Source: Psoroptes ovis
Lineage: Eukaryota > Arthropoda > Arachnida > Sarcoptiformes > Psoroptidae
Reading direction: 5' to 3'
Length of the DNA stretch: 64,000 bases
NCBI GenBank assembly: GCA_002943765.1
Contig: PQWQ01000002.1
Span: 3,906,001 to 3,970,000, forward strand
Shown here: positions 11,957-26,900 of the stretch, in pieces
Numbering within the stretch: the first letter of the stretch is position 1
Layout of the letters: every line of letters starts with the position of its first letter
The notes under the pieces: model-generated
Databases searched by the model: none
The model's input: only the letters and a program-made list of their open reading frames with translations
What the model was told of the DNA's origin: nothing
Program-made: the position numbers and the translations under genes

Positions 11957-14900
11957 AAAAAAATTTGAATGTAAGAATTCTACTTTTTTTCTCTCGTTCG
12001 TGAAATGTTTTTGGAGAGCCCCATAAGTGGATTTGCATTTAAGAATTTCTATCATTTTTTTTCTTTATTTAATGATGATAATCAATTCTTTCGAAAATGG
12101 CCATTAAAAACAATGGAATAAATTTTGTTTTGTCTCCTTTTTTCACAACAATCACTCTGTAAATTCCCATTTTATTCAAATATTTAAAATCAAAAGTCTC
12201 GTAGAGAGGTTTTGATGCAATTTTGTTTCTCCTCATTCTCATTACACTATGAATATGATAGATTCAAATGCAAAAATGAAATGGAAAATTCATGTTTAAA
12301 ATTTAATTTTCTGTTTTTTATTTCTATTTTTTCATTTTATAATGTTTCAGCTATCATTATTAATAATCAATACACATAAATGTTCATACATACTCAGTAA
12401 AATAAAGTGAATCATTACATCATATATACAAGTTTGAATCGAAATTCATAAAAAAGTAAATAATAAAAATTAATTAAAAATGATTTCTTACCTTATAAGA
12501 ACAACTATGACAGCAACATTACCAGAGACGGCAGCAAACGCCACTAACCAAACAACAATACGTAGATAGTTTTTTCCCATTACATCTTCGCATGGATTAA
12601 ATGCATCGGGCGTTGGATAACATCGTACGATAGGCATACGATTTTCAATATTTCCACATAATTCCTGTATTTTTTCATTAATTTTTTTTTGTAGAATTTC
12701 ATTTATCAGATAAATTGTAATGAAAATTATTTTTTATTTAGGAAATTAAAAAAACACACTAAAATTTACTTGTTGTTTAGATTTTATAGATGGATATGGT
12801 ATACCGAATTCACCAGGCAAATCATTATTTTTATTCATTACATCGTGTTGTTGTTGGTGCTGTTTTGAATGATAATAATTGAATTTATAGTGATTTTCAT
12901 CATCATCATCATCATCATCATATGATTCACTATCCATTGTGATGTAATTATTGTGCATATTTATTAGATTTTTTATCTTATTTTCAAATATTTCAAATGG
13001 TCTTAGTGTCGTTGTTTTATGACGACTGTTGTTACCATAAACAATGACCTGAAATGGTGAAATTTTTTCGAATGTTGAGAAAAAACAATACATTTTTATT
13101 TTGTACCAATAAATAATTTGATTTTCCATTTTTTCAAAAAAAAAATTGATCAAGATTGGATGAAAAAAATGATGCATATTATAATGGAGAAAATTGCATT
13201 ATTTTATCTCAAATCATGCATTATCATGGAATTATGTAATGTCGAAAATACTTACACCATAAATAGATTCATCATTTTCATGATCAGCAGAATTGTAATT
13301 GTATTCAAATTCATTCTTATCGATTGAGAAATTTTTCATGATTCGATTTACAAAATTATTATGATTATGATTGTTGTTTGATTCGCCATTTTTATAAACA
13401 AGATTTGATCTTCGACGTAATGAATGATAGGAAAAATTATCATTTTCCAAGGTTCGTCGTTTTTTCTAATTATTTTTAGAATAAATTAGAAAAAAAAAAT
13501 TGATGAGAATAATTTATTATAGCAGACATACCGAATTATTTATCTCGTTATCTAGATCGTCGTTGGTGAAATCATAATGTTGATTATGTTTTTTTCCGAT
13601 ACAATATCTTATACGAAAAATAATAATTGTGAATTATCAAAAATCTAATAAAATATCATCTTTTCATACTTATCAGTGTTGATTAAATTTTTTAAACGTT
13701 TATATTCGATTGGATCATGATTAGCTGGATATTGAAATGCACAACAATGATATGGATATGTTAAATGTGCTTCTTTCATTGATTCAAAATGATAAATAAA
13801 CGGTATTTCTTTCAATGTAAACGTATCGACTATTCTTAATATTTCCAATGATGATGATAAACCATTTGTAGGCAATTTTGTGATGCTTGTTTCGGAAAGA
13901 TCACTGTTTTAATTTAAAAAATGACAATTCGAAATCAAAAAAAAATTAATGACAAATGTATGGTGGAAAAAAAAAGATTTTCAATGGTAAATTTTCAATA
14001 TTTTTTGCATTCGTTTTATTCTGCTTTTCTGAACATTTTTTATTTAAAAGAAAATGATAATAATTACGATCATTATAAATCAAAATCAAGAAAATTTGAA
14101 ATAAATGGGAAAAATTTCAATTTTTTTTCGAATTTTTTAATACTTCAGCAAAATTAAAATGAGAAAACAAAATACAAAGGATCATAATTTGCATTATTTT
14201 TATGCTAGAAAAAACAGAATTTTTCGAAAAATTTTTCAAATTCAAATCATTTTTTGGCGAATAAAATGAAAAAAAAAATCTGATAATTATAATTAAATAC
14301 TGATAATCAAAATATTTAGAAAAAAAATATATTTCAAAATAAAATTTTGACAAAATAATATCCGAAATTGCCAAAATCATTTCTGTTATTATCATAATTG
14401 CATTTGGTATCTGATAATACTGTGTTACAAAAAAAACATAATTAATCGAAATTCATTATTTTCTGTCAAAAAAATTTAAATCCTCCAAAATAAAAAATTC
14501 TATTATTTGATTCATTTGTATTTTATTTTATTTCATAAGAAAAATTAACCATGAATACCATATGAATCATATATGCAATGCATGTGCATGCACATCTTAA
14601 ATCTTTTAATATTTATTTGAATATGAATAAAAATTCATGATTTGAAATCATCATTTTTTTTGTATTCATTCATTTATACATTTTCAATGCATAGGAAAAA
14701 ATCTCATATATCTCTTGATTTGATGAAATATATACAGAAAAAAATATATGAAAATATTGATCACGCAAAGTAAAGAAAAATGAAATTTTTCTTTTTCATT
14801 TTTTTCACTTTTTAAAAATTCTGAAAACAACGGAATTTCCTTTTTTTTTTATATTTAAATTTTCACTTAACTTTTTGATTGGAAAAGTGATGTAAAAGTA

Positions 14901-17900
14901 AAAACTACTGAATCAAAATCATTTTTTTCTTCGAAGAAAAAAATGTATTCGAAATCTATTCAAGTTTCTGTCACAGTAAACATATATGCACTATGTTTAT
15001 TGACTTGATTAGAGAAAGCAAATATTGAATAATGTTTATTTTTAATGATAATAATACTGAAAATATTGGAAAATATAGACGAATTATCGAATAAAAATGA
15101 ACCATATTTGAGTAAACAAACAAATAGGCAAATAAACAAACAAGAAATTCTAGGGAATTTTTCCATTTTTACTCGGTTATTAATGCTTGTTTTTCACTTA
15201 TTTCATTATTTTTCAAATTCATTCATTCAACTAGCATCATAAATGAATGAAAATGTTTAATGATAAAATAATTTTTTTTTTCTTTTCTTCATCATCTCAT
15301 TGACAACGGGATGTTTCGGCTTTTTCTTTAATAAAAAAAAAGAAAAATTTCTTTTGTTGCCGATAAACAAAGATGTTGCAGCAGCAGCGGCAGAAAATAT
15401 ATGTACCAAGAACAAAACGACAAAATCAAATAGAAAATCATTTAAATGGATTTTATAACGGGAAAACAAAAATTAATCAATATGACTTTGAAAGGACTGT
15501 ACATTTTGTTATTTTCTTCATTTTGATTTTGTTTTCCATTAACATTTTAATTTTTATCATTGATTTTCATTCAGTCATCGTTGCTGCTGGTGTTGTTGCA
15601 GTTTGTTATTGCAATGAAATCGATCAAATGGATGAAAAAAGAGAGCTGGAGAGAAAAAAAACATGATTGCAAAAATCAAAATGAAAAATGAAATGAAAAT
15701 TGAAATTGAACCATCTAAGAATGTGCAAACATAATTGAACGAATGAAACAAAACAATAAATTGAAATGAAAATCGATAATTCTTTCAAATGATGATAAAA
15801 CACTTAATCATTCATTCATTCATTTATATCAATTTTATCCAATCTCTCTTTGAAAATTTTTTGTTTGCATTTGTTTATTTGAAAATTTTCAAAAGAATAA
15901 TCAGAAATTTTCGGTTTTTTTCTTTCAAATGATTAATTCAATTCCTTTCTATTCTCTCCTCGATTTTTTAGAATTTTCCAAATGCATTTCCTCAAAATTA
16001 TTTCACTGAAAATTGATTGAAAATCATTATTTATCAATTATACAATTATTTCACAATTTTTTCGTTTGTTTTGTGTTGAATTAATGTTGTTTTCACTGCT
16101 AGAATTAAAAGCTAAAAGCATCAATGACATCAAAATAAGCGAATAATAGCTTGAAAAGCTACAAAAAAATAATAATCCTTACTTTTTCGATGAGGATTTA
16201 TTTTCGAACCATGCTATTTCATTGATATTACATTATATTATTATTTCATATATATGGAATTCTTTTAGCATAAATTAAACATCTTGAATTAAAAACAGAA
16301 AAAAAACAAAAAATAAGCGAACAACAAAAGCGAAAAATTGAAATAATACAATTTCGCACATTATTATTATTATTGATTTTGGTTTCTATTAGTTTATATT
16401 TTTTTCATTTATTTCATTTAATTCATGTTAATGCTTTTTTGATTTTTTTTCTTTGCTACATTTGTTTATTATTATTGAATAATATTTTTACAAATACGAC
16501 ACAAACAAAACAACATTAATAACGTCAACAACGGCAACAACAACAACAACAACAACAAATCATTACCAATGTTAATTTTGATGGAATTAAATTGAATGGT
16601 TTGTTTTTTTTTCTTTGATTTCTTTGAAATACATGAATTACGAAATCAACAAAATACTGATATTCTAATAATGATAAAATGATTGAGTTTTAAGGAACAA
16701 ACAAACAAAAAACGAAAAAAGAAACTGAAAAAAAAATACTTACAGTTCTCGAAGATATAGGCCAGTGAATGCGAATTCATCCAAATGTACAAGTTTTTTA
16801 TTACCTTTTAAGCTTCTGTTTGTTTTTGAGAAGTGAATTTTTTGTCCAAGTCATAGAGATAAAAATAAATGAAAAAAAAGATTTATTTGTTTTTTTATGA
16901 AAAGAAAATTTTTTAAAATATTTTTTCTTTCTTGAAATTACAATTTTTCAATCTTCGATCCATAAAATGCATGATTACTGATGAATTCTATTTGATTATA
17001 TTCAATGTTGCTAATTGAATAAGAATTTTCAATATTATTATTATTATTATTACTTGTTTGGCATTCACTAAATTTGTTTTCAACTTACAAACTTTCAGCA
17101 TTAATTAAAATTGATCTCCTCGTGATGTTGCGTATACGACTATTATCGAAATCACTATTCATTATGGAAAGCAAATAAAATGATAATTATTATTATACGA
17201 CAAAAATCTAAGCTAATTAAATCTAAAACTTTATGTATGAGCTAAAAAATAAATCTAAATTTTTTTTCAATGAAAAATCAAATAACTTCTCAATTTACAT
17301 TGTCGATATGATTTCATCAACATTTTGTCGTTTCAGCTGTTGTTGTTGTTGCTGCTGCTGCTGTTTTTGTCTGATAATAGGTATTCGTTCCAATCCCGAA
17401 TGTGTAATTTTTCTAAAAATAAAAATTAAATATTGAATAATAATTCAATTTATGATTGTATTGGAGATGAATAAACATTTAGTGTTACTAACAAATGCAT
17501 CAAACGATTCATTGAACTGCCAGTGAATACACCATCTCCGATTGAATAGAGTTTTGGAGCAATTTTTATATAACTTTATTGAGTAAATAAAAGAAAAAAA
17601 AACATTAAAAAGTAAAAATATTAATAGTGAATCAAAAAATAAAATATAATTGAAAAAAAAATCGATGAAAAATCAATTAACAACATCAATAATATTAAAT
17701 AATTCAAATAAAATTTTCATTTTAACTCAGTGAAAAAAAAAACTTGAATCACTTTTGAAAATGTTAATATTTCATTAGCATTCAGTGGGATTTTTGTTTC
17801 GCTTTTTAAGGCCACTTACATTGACATAAGATGAGGCAATTGAGAAAATGCTCCCGGTTCAATTGATTCAAGTTGATGCATAGCTTCCATGTATCTTTCA

Positions 17901-20900
17901 TGAATGTGTTGACATTTGCAAAAATTCAAAAAAGTTGTTATTATAATTTATTATGATTGTAAATCAAAACATATAAGTATGGACACAGAAAGAGAAAAGA
18001 GAAAGAAAGAAATATAATTTATTATATACACAGTATAAAACATTTATACAATATGTGAGTGTTTTATAATAAGAATTATTATTATTACAAACATTATTAT
18101 TAAATACTTATAAATTATAAACAAGTAATAACTTACATTTCCGTTAAATTATGATATAATTGTAAAATTCCTTTACGTAATGTATGGATACCGATACGTT
18201 TTAAATGTCTTTTTAGATGTCGAATTTGTTTTTTTTTACCATTCATTTTTTGAATTAATTTATTCAGTAGCCAACAATGTTTTTTTTTCATAATAAATTT
18301 TATGATTAATAATGATGGCATTTTTCATTATGAGTTAATAATAAATGAATTCAATTTTTTTCATTCGTTTTTTATTTTGTTTTGTTGATAAGAAGTGAAA
18401 TATAAACACATAAAAAAATTGCATGCAAAACAAGAAAATAGAGAAAAATAAAACAACAAAATTAATGTTATTTGTTACTGTAAAATTATTGTTATTATTA
18501 TTGAAAGAAAAGAAAAGAAAAAAATAATGATAATTATGGTAATAATACTATTATTTTTCATTATTATTATTATTATTATTATCATAATTCAATGGTTCCA
18601 AATGAAACAAACCAAACAAACAAACAAACAGCAAAATATATTGGAAAGAAGCATAGAAAAAAAATAATGAAAATCTTTTTATCTTTGCTCTTTTATTCAG
18701 TTTTTATTTTCATTTACCATCACAATCATAATAAATATTGATAATAATAATAATAATAAGAATAATCATGGATTTGCATTTATATGTATTTTTCGAATAA
18801 TAATAATATTATTATTTTTCGTTTCATTTGTTGTTATTTGTTTTTGTCTTTCTCTCTAGGTCTGTGAATGTCCACATTCATCAAAATCAATAAAAAATCA
18901 ACAACAGCAGCGACGTAAAAGACAAGCAAAGCAATAAGAAAAACGATTGCATAATTACAATAATAATAATCGACAAATGAATAAATTAATGACTGAAAAA
19001 AAAATATATTTCAAATAGAAAAAACAGATGACTAAAGACAGACCAAACGTAAATGAATACAAATGAATGGACAAATGTCAAATTGAAAATTTCAAAAAAA
19101 CAAAATCCAATCCAAAAGTATTTAATCAATTATTTAAAATAATGATAATGCATTTGTCAGTACCATTGCTGCTGTTGTTGTTGTCGTTGAATTGAGCGGT
19201 AAAACAACAATAATAATGATAACATATAATGAATGTACTAAAATATTTTTACATTTTTTTTTTAAATTTAAGTGCAAAATTTACACAAAATGTAAATCAC
19301 ATTCAATGTCATTTTTGTGATTCATTGCATTGTTTCGCACTGTGTTTTGTGTTTTTCGATGATGAAAAAAAAATGAAAACATTTATCGATATTATGGATT
19401 ATTCATTTGTTTATTTGAACATAAATGATCGTGATCATCATCGTCGACGATTCATGATCATGATTATTTGTTTATTCTTCATATTTTTCCCTTTTTTTGA
19501 TGAATTATTCATTGAAAATAAATGTGAAAATGTTTGGTTTTTCAATATTAATACAATTTATTTATTATCATTTGTAACGAATAGTTTTTTTATTCTTCCA
19601 CATTTATCAATGTTTAATCTACATAGAAACATCAATAAGAAATTTCTTTCTTTTTTATTGTCATTTCTCTCATGAAAATTGCGGTTATTATTGTTTTATT
19701 TTATTTGTAATTTCAAATTTTGTCTTTTTGTTGTTGTTCCCAAAAGAGAAATTACAAAAAATTTTGTTTGAATGATGAAACAAGTCATTGAAGTCATTAT
19801 GATTTGAGATTATATGATTTATTTTCCACTTAACTTTGACATTTTTTGATAGGATCATTATTCAATCATTAGAGTTGATCATATCATCAACGTTGATCAT
19901 CAATATTATCAAATAAATCGATTAGGTCCTTTTGCTTGAAATAATATATTATTATAATCATAATCAAATAAATATAACAATATTCATTTCTTAAATGTTT
20001 GATTTGTTCTTGTGGTGGTTGTTGAAATGTTTTTTGATCGATTAAATTATTATTATGATAATTCATTGGAATATGATTGGATTTTTTCATTCGCTGTTGT
20101 TGTTTTGCATTATTTTTCATATTCATATTATTATGATTATTTTGATTCAAAATTATATTCAATGTTTTTAACAAAATTTTATGACGTTTTTGATTTAATA
20201 TTTTGAATAATTGACGTAGCTCATAATATAAATTCGAGGTTTGTATTGGATCTAATAATGCTAATAAACAATATAACCAATGTCCAACATATTCATTATG
20301 ATGATCATCATTATTATTATAATACTTTAAATACTTTCGAATCAAGCATAAAACATTTATAATTTCAGTTTGATCTAATTCAGCTAAAAATGTGATCTGT
20401 GGGCAATGACCATTCATATAAACATCATTAATATTATCATCATGATTTTCAATATAAGAATGTTTCATTTGTTCATTATTTTCATCATTATCTAAGATTT
20501 TGGTTGACCATAATAAATTTTCGATCAAGTTAATTTGCTTGAAATTGATTTCATCAATCGATTGTTGTTGTTGATGATGATCATTATCATTATGATCATC
20601 AACATCATCATCATCATCATCTTCATTATTTTCGAAATAATCAAAACTAATATCATCATCATCATAGGCGTCATTAAATTTTGTATTGTTATTACCAAAA
20701 CAATATTGTAGCCACCATTGTTTGGTACGAATTGCCATCGATATACTAAAATCATTAATATTTCGATTATTTGAATGTTTCGATTTATTTTCCTTAATTT
20801 GTTCACGATAACATTCAATAAATTTACGTGCATAACGAAAGTTGAATAAAATTTTTCCAATTAATTTTGAACATTTCCATATTCCATTCGAATTTAATCG

Positions 20901-23900
20901 ATATCTTTCATTTTGATTGGATATTTCATTATTAGTCTTCACAAATCGATTATTGTTTTTGAAAATTTTAAAATTTGAGTTTCTATTATTTGATTGCAAT
21001 GCTTGTGATCTTACTTGTTTCAAATAGTGACGAGCTAAAATTGTTTGCTCTGATTGCCCATCATAGTCATCATCATCATCAACTGGTAATAATTGTTTCA
21101 TTATTTTTTCATCATCATTTTCATTATCATTGGATGGAAATGGAAAAAATTTTGCATGTTGTAAATAATCATCACAAACATCTATATTATCATCAATATA
21201 ATCATCACCATATGCATAATAGTAAGAATAATTAGAATAAAACATTTTCTTACTTCAATTTTTAAAAATTACAGTCTTTTCTCTCCTATTCTAACTCTTA
21301 ATTTGTCAACAACAAACATTCAAAGAATTTTTCCACCAAATTCGTTGCATTTAAAAGTAATTTTTATTTTCGAATTTTGATGAAAAATTTTGATGGAAAA
21401 AAAATTAAATTAAATGAAATAAACAAACACAAAATTGTACTTGTGCACATTAGGAAGCTTATTGAATTTAATTTCAACGAAAAAAAATGAATAAACTTAT
21501 CAAAATGTCAAATGCAAACATTTTCTTAAAATTTAATTTTGTGTATATTTTTCTTTACGCTATTTTTCATGTTTTTTTAGCCTTGTTTCTGGGAAATATC
21601 CAATGACCAACAATTTCAACAGCATTGCTATCATAATTATTGTTATTTTAATAAATTATGACATGTCTTTTATTTTCTCCCTGGTTATCATTGTTATCAT
21701 CATCATCATCATCATCATTATGAATAACATGAACCATGAATCGAAATAAATTTGTTGAACCAAAAAAAAAAAAAAAAAAAACAAAGAAAGAAATAAGAAT
21801 GAAATTATTCGAGTCAATCATACAAATAATGGAAACAAAAAGAAAGGAATCCATTGAAAAACAACAGTTACAACAACCAACAAAAACATTAGTAATGGAA
21901 ATCAATAACAAAATCAAAAAAATGAAAAAATTATGCTTCCAATTATGTTTATTAGAATTAGTTTATCAATTTAAGGTTATTCGCAATGTCTTAGACATGT
22001 ACAAATATCTATTTGTATTTTTGCTTTTAGTAAATCACGCAAATTTTTGTTATCCATACACAAGAGGTGTGGTAAAATATTGAACACAAAATCAATTTTT
22101 CATCTTTTGTATTGAAACTTTTCGCTCGATTCGTTGTTGTTGGATAAATTCATTATCGAAATTTCTTGTGCAAGCAAAAAAAAAATATTGAAGAAAACGG
22201 TTACCGAAAATTTTTCAATCTCTGCAACTGATAATAAATATTGAAAGATGAAAGAAAAACAAAGCAAAATATTCGAAATATGAAAAAGAAAAAAAAATTA
22301 GATTGAATTAGACTGATTTTTCTATTTATTTATTTATTTATCTTTCACTATCTCTTTGTGACCCGATTAAACAGGAACAGAAAAAAAATGTTGGCAATTT
22401 TTCATTTTTTCCAATTATTAAAGTGTGTGCATCATCCATTTTCAAATGTATCCATTAATTTGATTCAAAACTAGATCATAATTATCGAAAAATTTAGAAT
22501 GATGAAGCCAAAAACAAACAATAAAATTAGATAAAATTAAATAAAAACAAATAAATGATCAAATTAAAAAAATATGTGGAAATTATCAAAAAAAATATCT
22601 ACAAACATACATTGTTATTTCCTATGAGCTTCATTTTTTTTCACGAATAAATAAAAAATATAAATTAATAAAATTTTTTTGGTTTTTAGTTAGTTAGGAC
22701 TGTTTCAAAGCGGAAAAAATAGAAGTTTGCAATTTTACATTTATATGCAAAATCAACATTGAATACGTGATTTGAAATGCAAAAAAAAAAATTGCAAATT
22801 GAAAAATGAATAGAAAGGAATTTATGCGCAAAATATAATTCAAACTAAAGTCCTGGTTATCAATATTTATTTATTATCTTCAGATTTTTTTTTGATAAGG
22901 TCCATGAATGGGTGTTTGAAAATTGTAATTAATCAATTTTTTCAATTCTGTTCTTCATTGTTGTTTGGGCTAAAAACCATGAAAAATGATCAACTTGTAA
23001 CTTTGTTGTTGAATTGATGATGATGTTGCGGTTATTGTTATTATTTGTTATTATTATTATCATTATCATGATAGACATAGATTGGTGTTTTGATTACACT
23101 AAATTCGCTTTCATAGACGATATTGATATTTTTTTTTTTTTTTTTGAAATTTTCTTACGCTTGACATATAAAATAATAACAAAACATCTTGTTAATGATG
23201 AATTTTCTTTTCTCTGTCTTACTCTTTCTTTTAAAAATCTATTAACCAGAAAAAAGCTAGGAAAAATGACAAAAAATAAATTGAAAACTATTAAAAACTA
23301 TTGAAAACTATTAACTACATTGAAAACTATTTACAAAAACTTATGAAACGTTTAAAGTAAAACTTAACTACACCAAAACCAAAATCTAAGCAAAAAAATA
23401 AATAAATGAGAAATAAGGAAGAGAAAAAAAATTGTAAATATAATAAATGAATTTACAAGTATATAAAAGGAGAAATTTCTTGTTATATTTTGTTGTCATT
23501 TATATGAAACAACAAAATTATCATTATCATCATCAACTTTGTTGATTGAATGACTGAAGCATTGTCGCCGTGCATTCGTTTTCGCGGGCTAGTTTTTGTA
23601 ACTAGATCAAGTAGATATAAAATTAAAACATGAGGGAAAAAAATAATAACAAGACACCAAGACATAAAGGAGATGATATACAAGAAAAAAATGATGCTTT
23701 TTTTCAATTATATATTCATTCACAATGAATGAGTGAATGAATGTTATATATTTTCATCTGAAAGAAACCCGAATTGTTTGTTGCAGTTGTTGGTGTTTTG
23801 TTTGGAAAAAAAAACACAAAAACTACGATCAATATTATGAAAAGTGAAGAATGAAAATGAAAATCGCAGAAAAAAAATCAATTATAATATTAAGTGCTTG

Positions 23901-26900
23901 AATTATGAAGTTGTTGTTGTTGTTGTTGATGATGATGATGATCATTATTCATTTCATTTTCTTTCAACTCATTTATTTTTTTTTCAAGTGTCAACCATTA
24001 TTTTCACTATTAATTCACTCATTCTGAATCATGAATATTCATTGGTTCATTGAATCGTTTTCAATCGAATTTTTTAAATGATTGAATAGCAAAAAAAAAA
24101 ACCCATGAATTTTATTATAAAGATTCTTTTTGATTTTATTTTTTTTAGAAGAAAAAGAAAAGATTTTGCCACTAAAAAAAAAATTTGAAGAAAATCAATT
24201 GATCGGAAGAAAATAGATAATTTTTATGATTTTTTTTCCAATTTTTTGAATAAAAAAATTTACAAAATTGAATTTAAACAAATTTTTATATTTGATGGTT
24301 AATCGATGATGATAATAATAACAATCGATGATCATTGATCAATGATTTTTATTAAGAATTTTATTATGGCAAAAAATCCGAAGAAGAACCAAAGATCCAA
24401 GAATTAAAAAAAAGAAAAAAAAAATTATCAATCGAAGCAAAATAAATTGAATCAAAATCGATCAATCATTAAGAATAATGAAAAAAAAACGGTTCGATGA
24501 AAAGAATAAAAAATGAATTTTTTTCTTTTTGAAAAAAAGAAGCAAAAGAAATAAAATTCAAATATTATTATATCCAAGATTGATTAATTCTCGATGATAC
24601 ACACATATAATCATGTCCATATTTACAGACAAACAAATCGTACGAACGAATAAAGAAAAAAAATTCCGGTAAAAAGGATAAATTTTCTTCATAAAAAAAA
24701 TATATTTATTAATATTATTCAAATTATGCGATATCGAGAAACAGAAGGGCAAAAAACAATCAATTATATTTAATTATAATAATTTTATTTACTCTTTTTC
24801 TTACATCTTCTTACTTAAGAAATCTATTTTTATATTTCTATTTCCATTTTTTGCTATTTTTTCATTGAATTCATTGATTTAAATTTCAAATTTTATGCGA
24901 TTCATATCACTATTTTTCAAAAAAAAAGATGGTGAAATTGATTGATTTTTTTTTGTATATTCGTTTTGCATTTTTTATTATTCAATATTATATATTATAG
25001 TTAATCAAAATATTAATAAAAAATAAAAAAATATTCTATTATTTAATAAATGTAAAACAAGAGCTGTGGATTGAGAAAAACAGGAAAAAATTAAAAGATT
25101 TCAAGATTCCCAATTGAATTAGAGATGATGTACATTTTTTGAAATAAAGATGAAATAGACAAAGATTTTGCTTGCTTTATTATGTGTATATTTTATTTCA
25201 AACATAATTTAGATTTCAAATATATTTTTTATTATATTTTGACTATAATTTTCATTATTTTTCTTATAATGATTAATATTATCAATATTATTATTATATT
25301 TTTCTTATTCATTTAAGAAAAAATGAACATAAAAAATGAAATGGAAATTGCTCGAGTGTAATCAAATTATTATTATTGAAGAGAAAGAAATATATTACAA
25401 TCAGTGAATACCTTGAACATAAAAATTCTATTGTTTGATAAGAAATTGGCAGAAAAAACTTTAACGATAACTGAATAAAATACAATTATTGGTAATTCAT
25501 TTTTTCTTCTCCTTTCATTCAAATCATTGAAGAAAAAAAAAAGAATTTTACAGCTTAATAAAAGCTTGAATTCTTGAATAATTCTTACAATCCAATGATC
25601 AATCAGTTTTTTTTCACATTTTTATTCCGGTTTTTGCCGATTATATTTTTGAGAAAAAATATTTAAGAAATTTTTCATTTCTAATTCATGTACAACAGCG
25701 ATATAATCGAAAGATTTATAATTATTGATGGATTCAAATCACAAACATAAATCCGCCCACACACAGATAGAGCTAAATACTGGCAAGAAAACTTATTTCT
25801 AGGATTTTATTCAATTGAATCAAACACACAAATTAGAACTGTCAAAAAAAGGACATAATTTTGTGATTCAGTATTATTAAAAATTTCAAAAATGAAATCA
25901 TGAAATTTCAAATTAATTTTAAGAGAAATCAACATTCAATTTGATTTGATTTTTGAAATTTTAACATTTTGATATTTGATTCGAATTTTAAAAGAAAAAA
26001 AAATTAATTCTAAAAAACTAATTGCTTTTTCTAAATTCCGATTAAAAATTTTGGTCAATCAACCATTTGAAAATGTAAGATATTAATGGCAAAAAATAAG
26101 TTACTTACATTTTTTTCACTGCTAATGAAAAATTACTTGGAATTTCTGTGATATTTTCACCTGAACATTTACAAAAAATTGGCAGTTCTTGTTTGTGTTT
26201 TTGCGGTTTAGATGATGATGATGTATCATTTGCACTACTTTTGTTGAAAAAACTTGATTTATCACCATTTAAAAAATAAGGATGATCACAATAACAACCA
26301 TTAAAATCAAAATTATTCACTGCTAATGAAGATTGTTGAACAAGTAATTCATAATTATTATTAATCAAAGGCAATTCATTTGGATCACCAATTATAAGTA
26401 TACGATCAATTTTGGGTAAAAAATCAAATTCAAAAAATATATTTTCAATCGAATCCGATTGTTTATGATGATTATGATGATGGTGATGATGATGATGATG
26501 AGAATGATTATGATGAAAATTTGTCGTTATTGTTTCATTATTATTTGTTTCATTCAGCATATGATCTATCGGACGTAGATTTGCATCGTTTTCCATACTG
26601 CTACCGATCATTAAATCTTCATCTAAATAATCTTCTTCATAAAAATCATCATCATCATCAATATTGATATCTTCATCATTATTACTATCATAATCATTAT
26701 TATCGATAATAACAATATCATCATTGTCATCATAATTTAAATCATCATTTTTATTATGACTGTCTGCATTTGAATAGTAATGAAAATCACCGAAACCAAG
26801 TTTTGGTTTTTTCAATTTTTTCCTCAAATGTTTTTTAATCATTGTACCATTTTTCATTGATGAATGATTGAGCATTATTACTTTTGTTATTGGCAAAATA

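Noticed and set aside
12746..13177. 143-residue minus-strand protein
   Set aside because: Its central part is exon 11 (12770-13048) of the receptor hinge; the ends are intron.
18133..18321. Small basic protein starting MPSLLIIKF
   Set aside because: Only the last 72 bases (18137-18208) behave as an LRR exon with the right phase; the upstream part of the frame is intron.
21736..22083. 115-residue + strand protein in the receptor intron
   Set aside because: The Lys-rich start comes from an A run, there is no family signature, splice partner or clear signal, and length is within chance for AT-rich DNA.
23014..23304. 96-residue + strand frame
   Set aside because: Translation of simple repeats and T runs, with no splice context.
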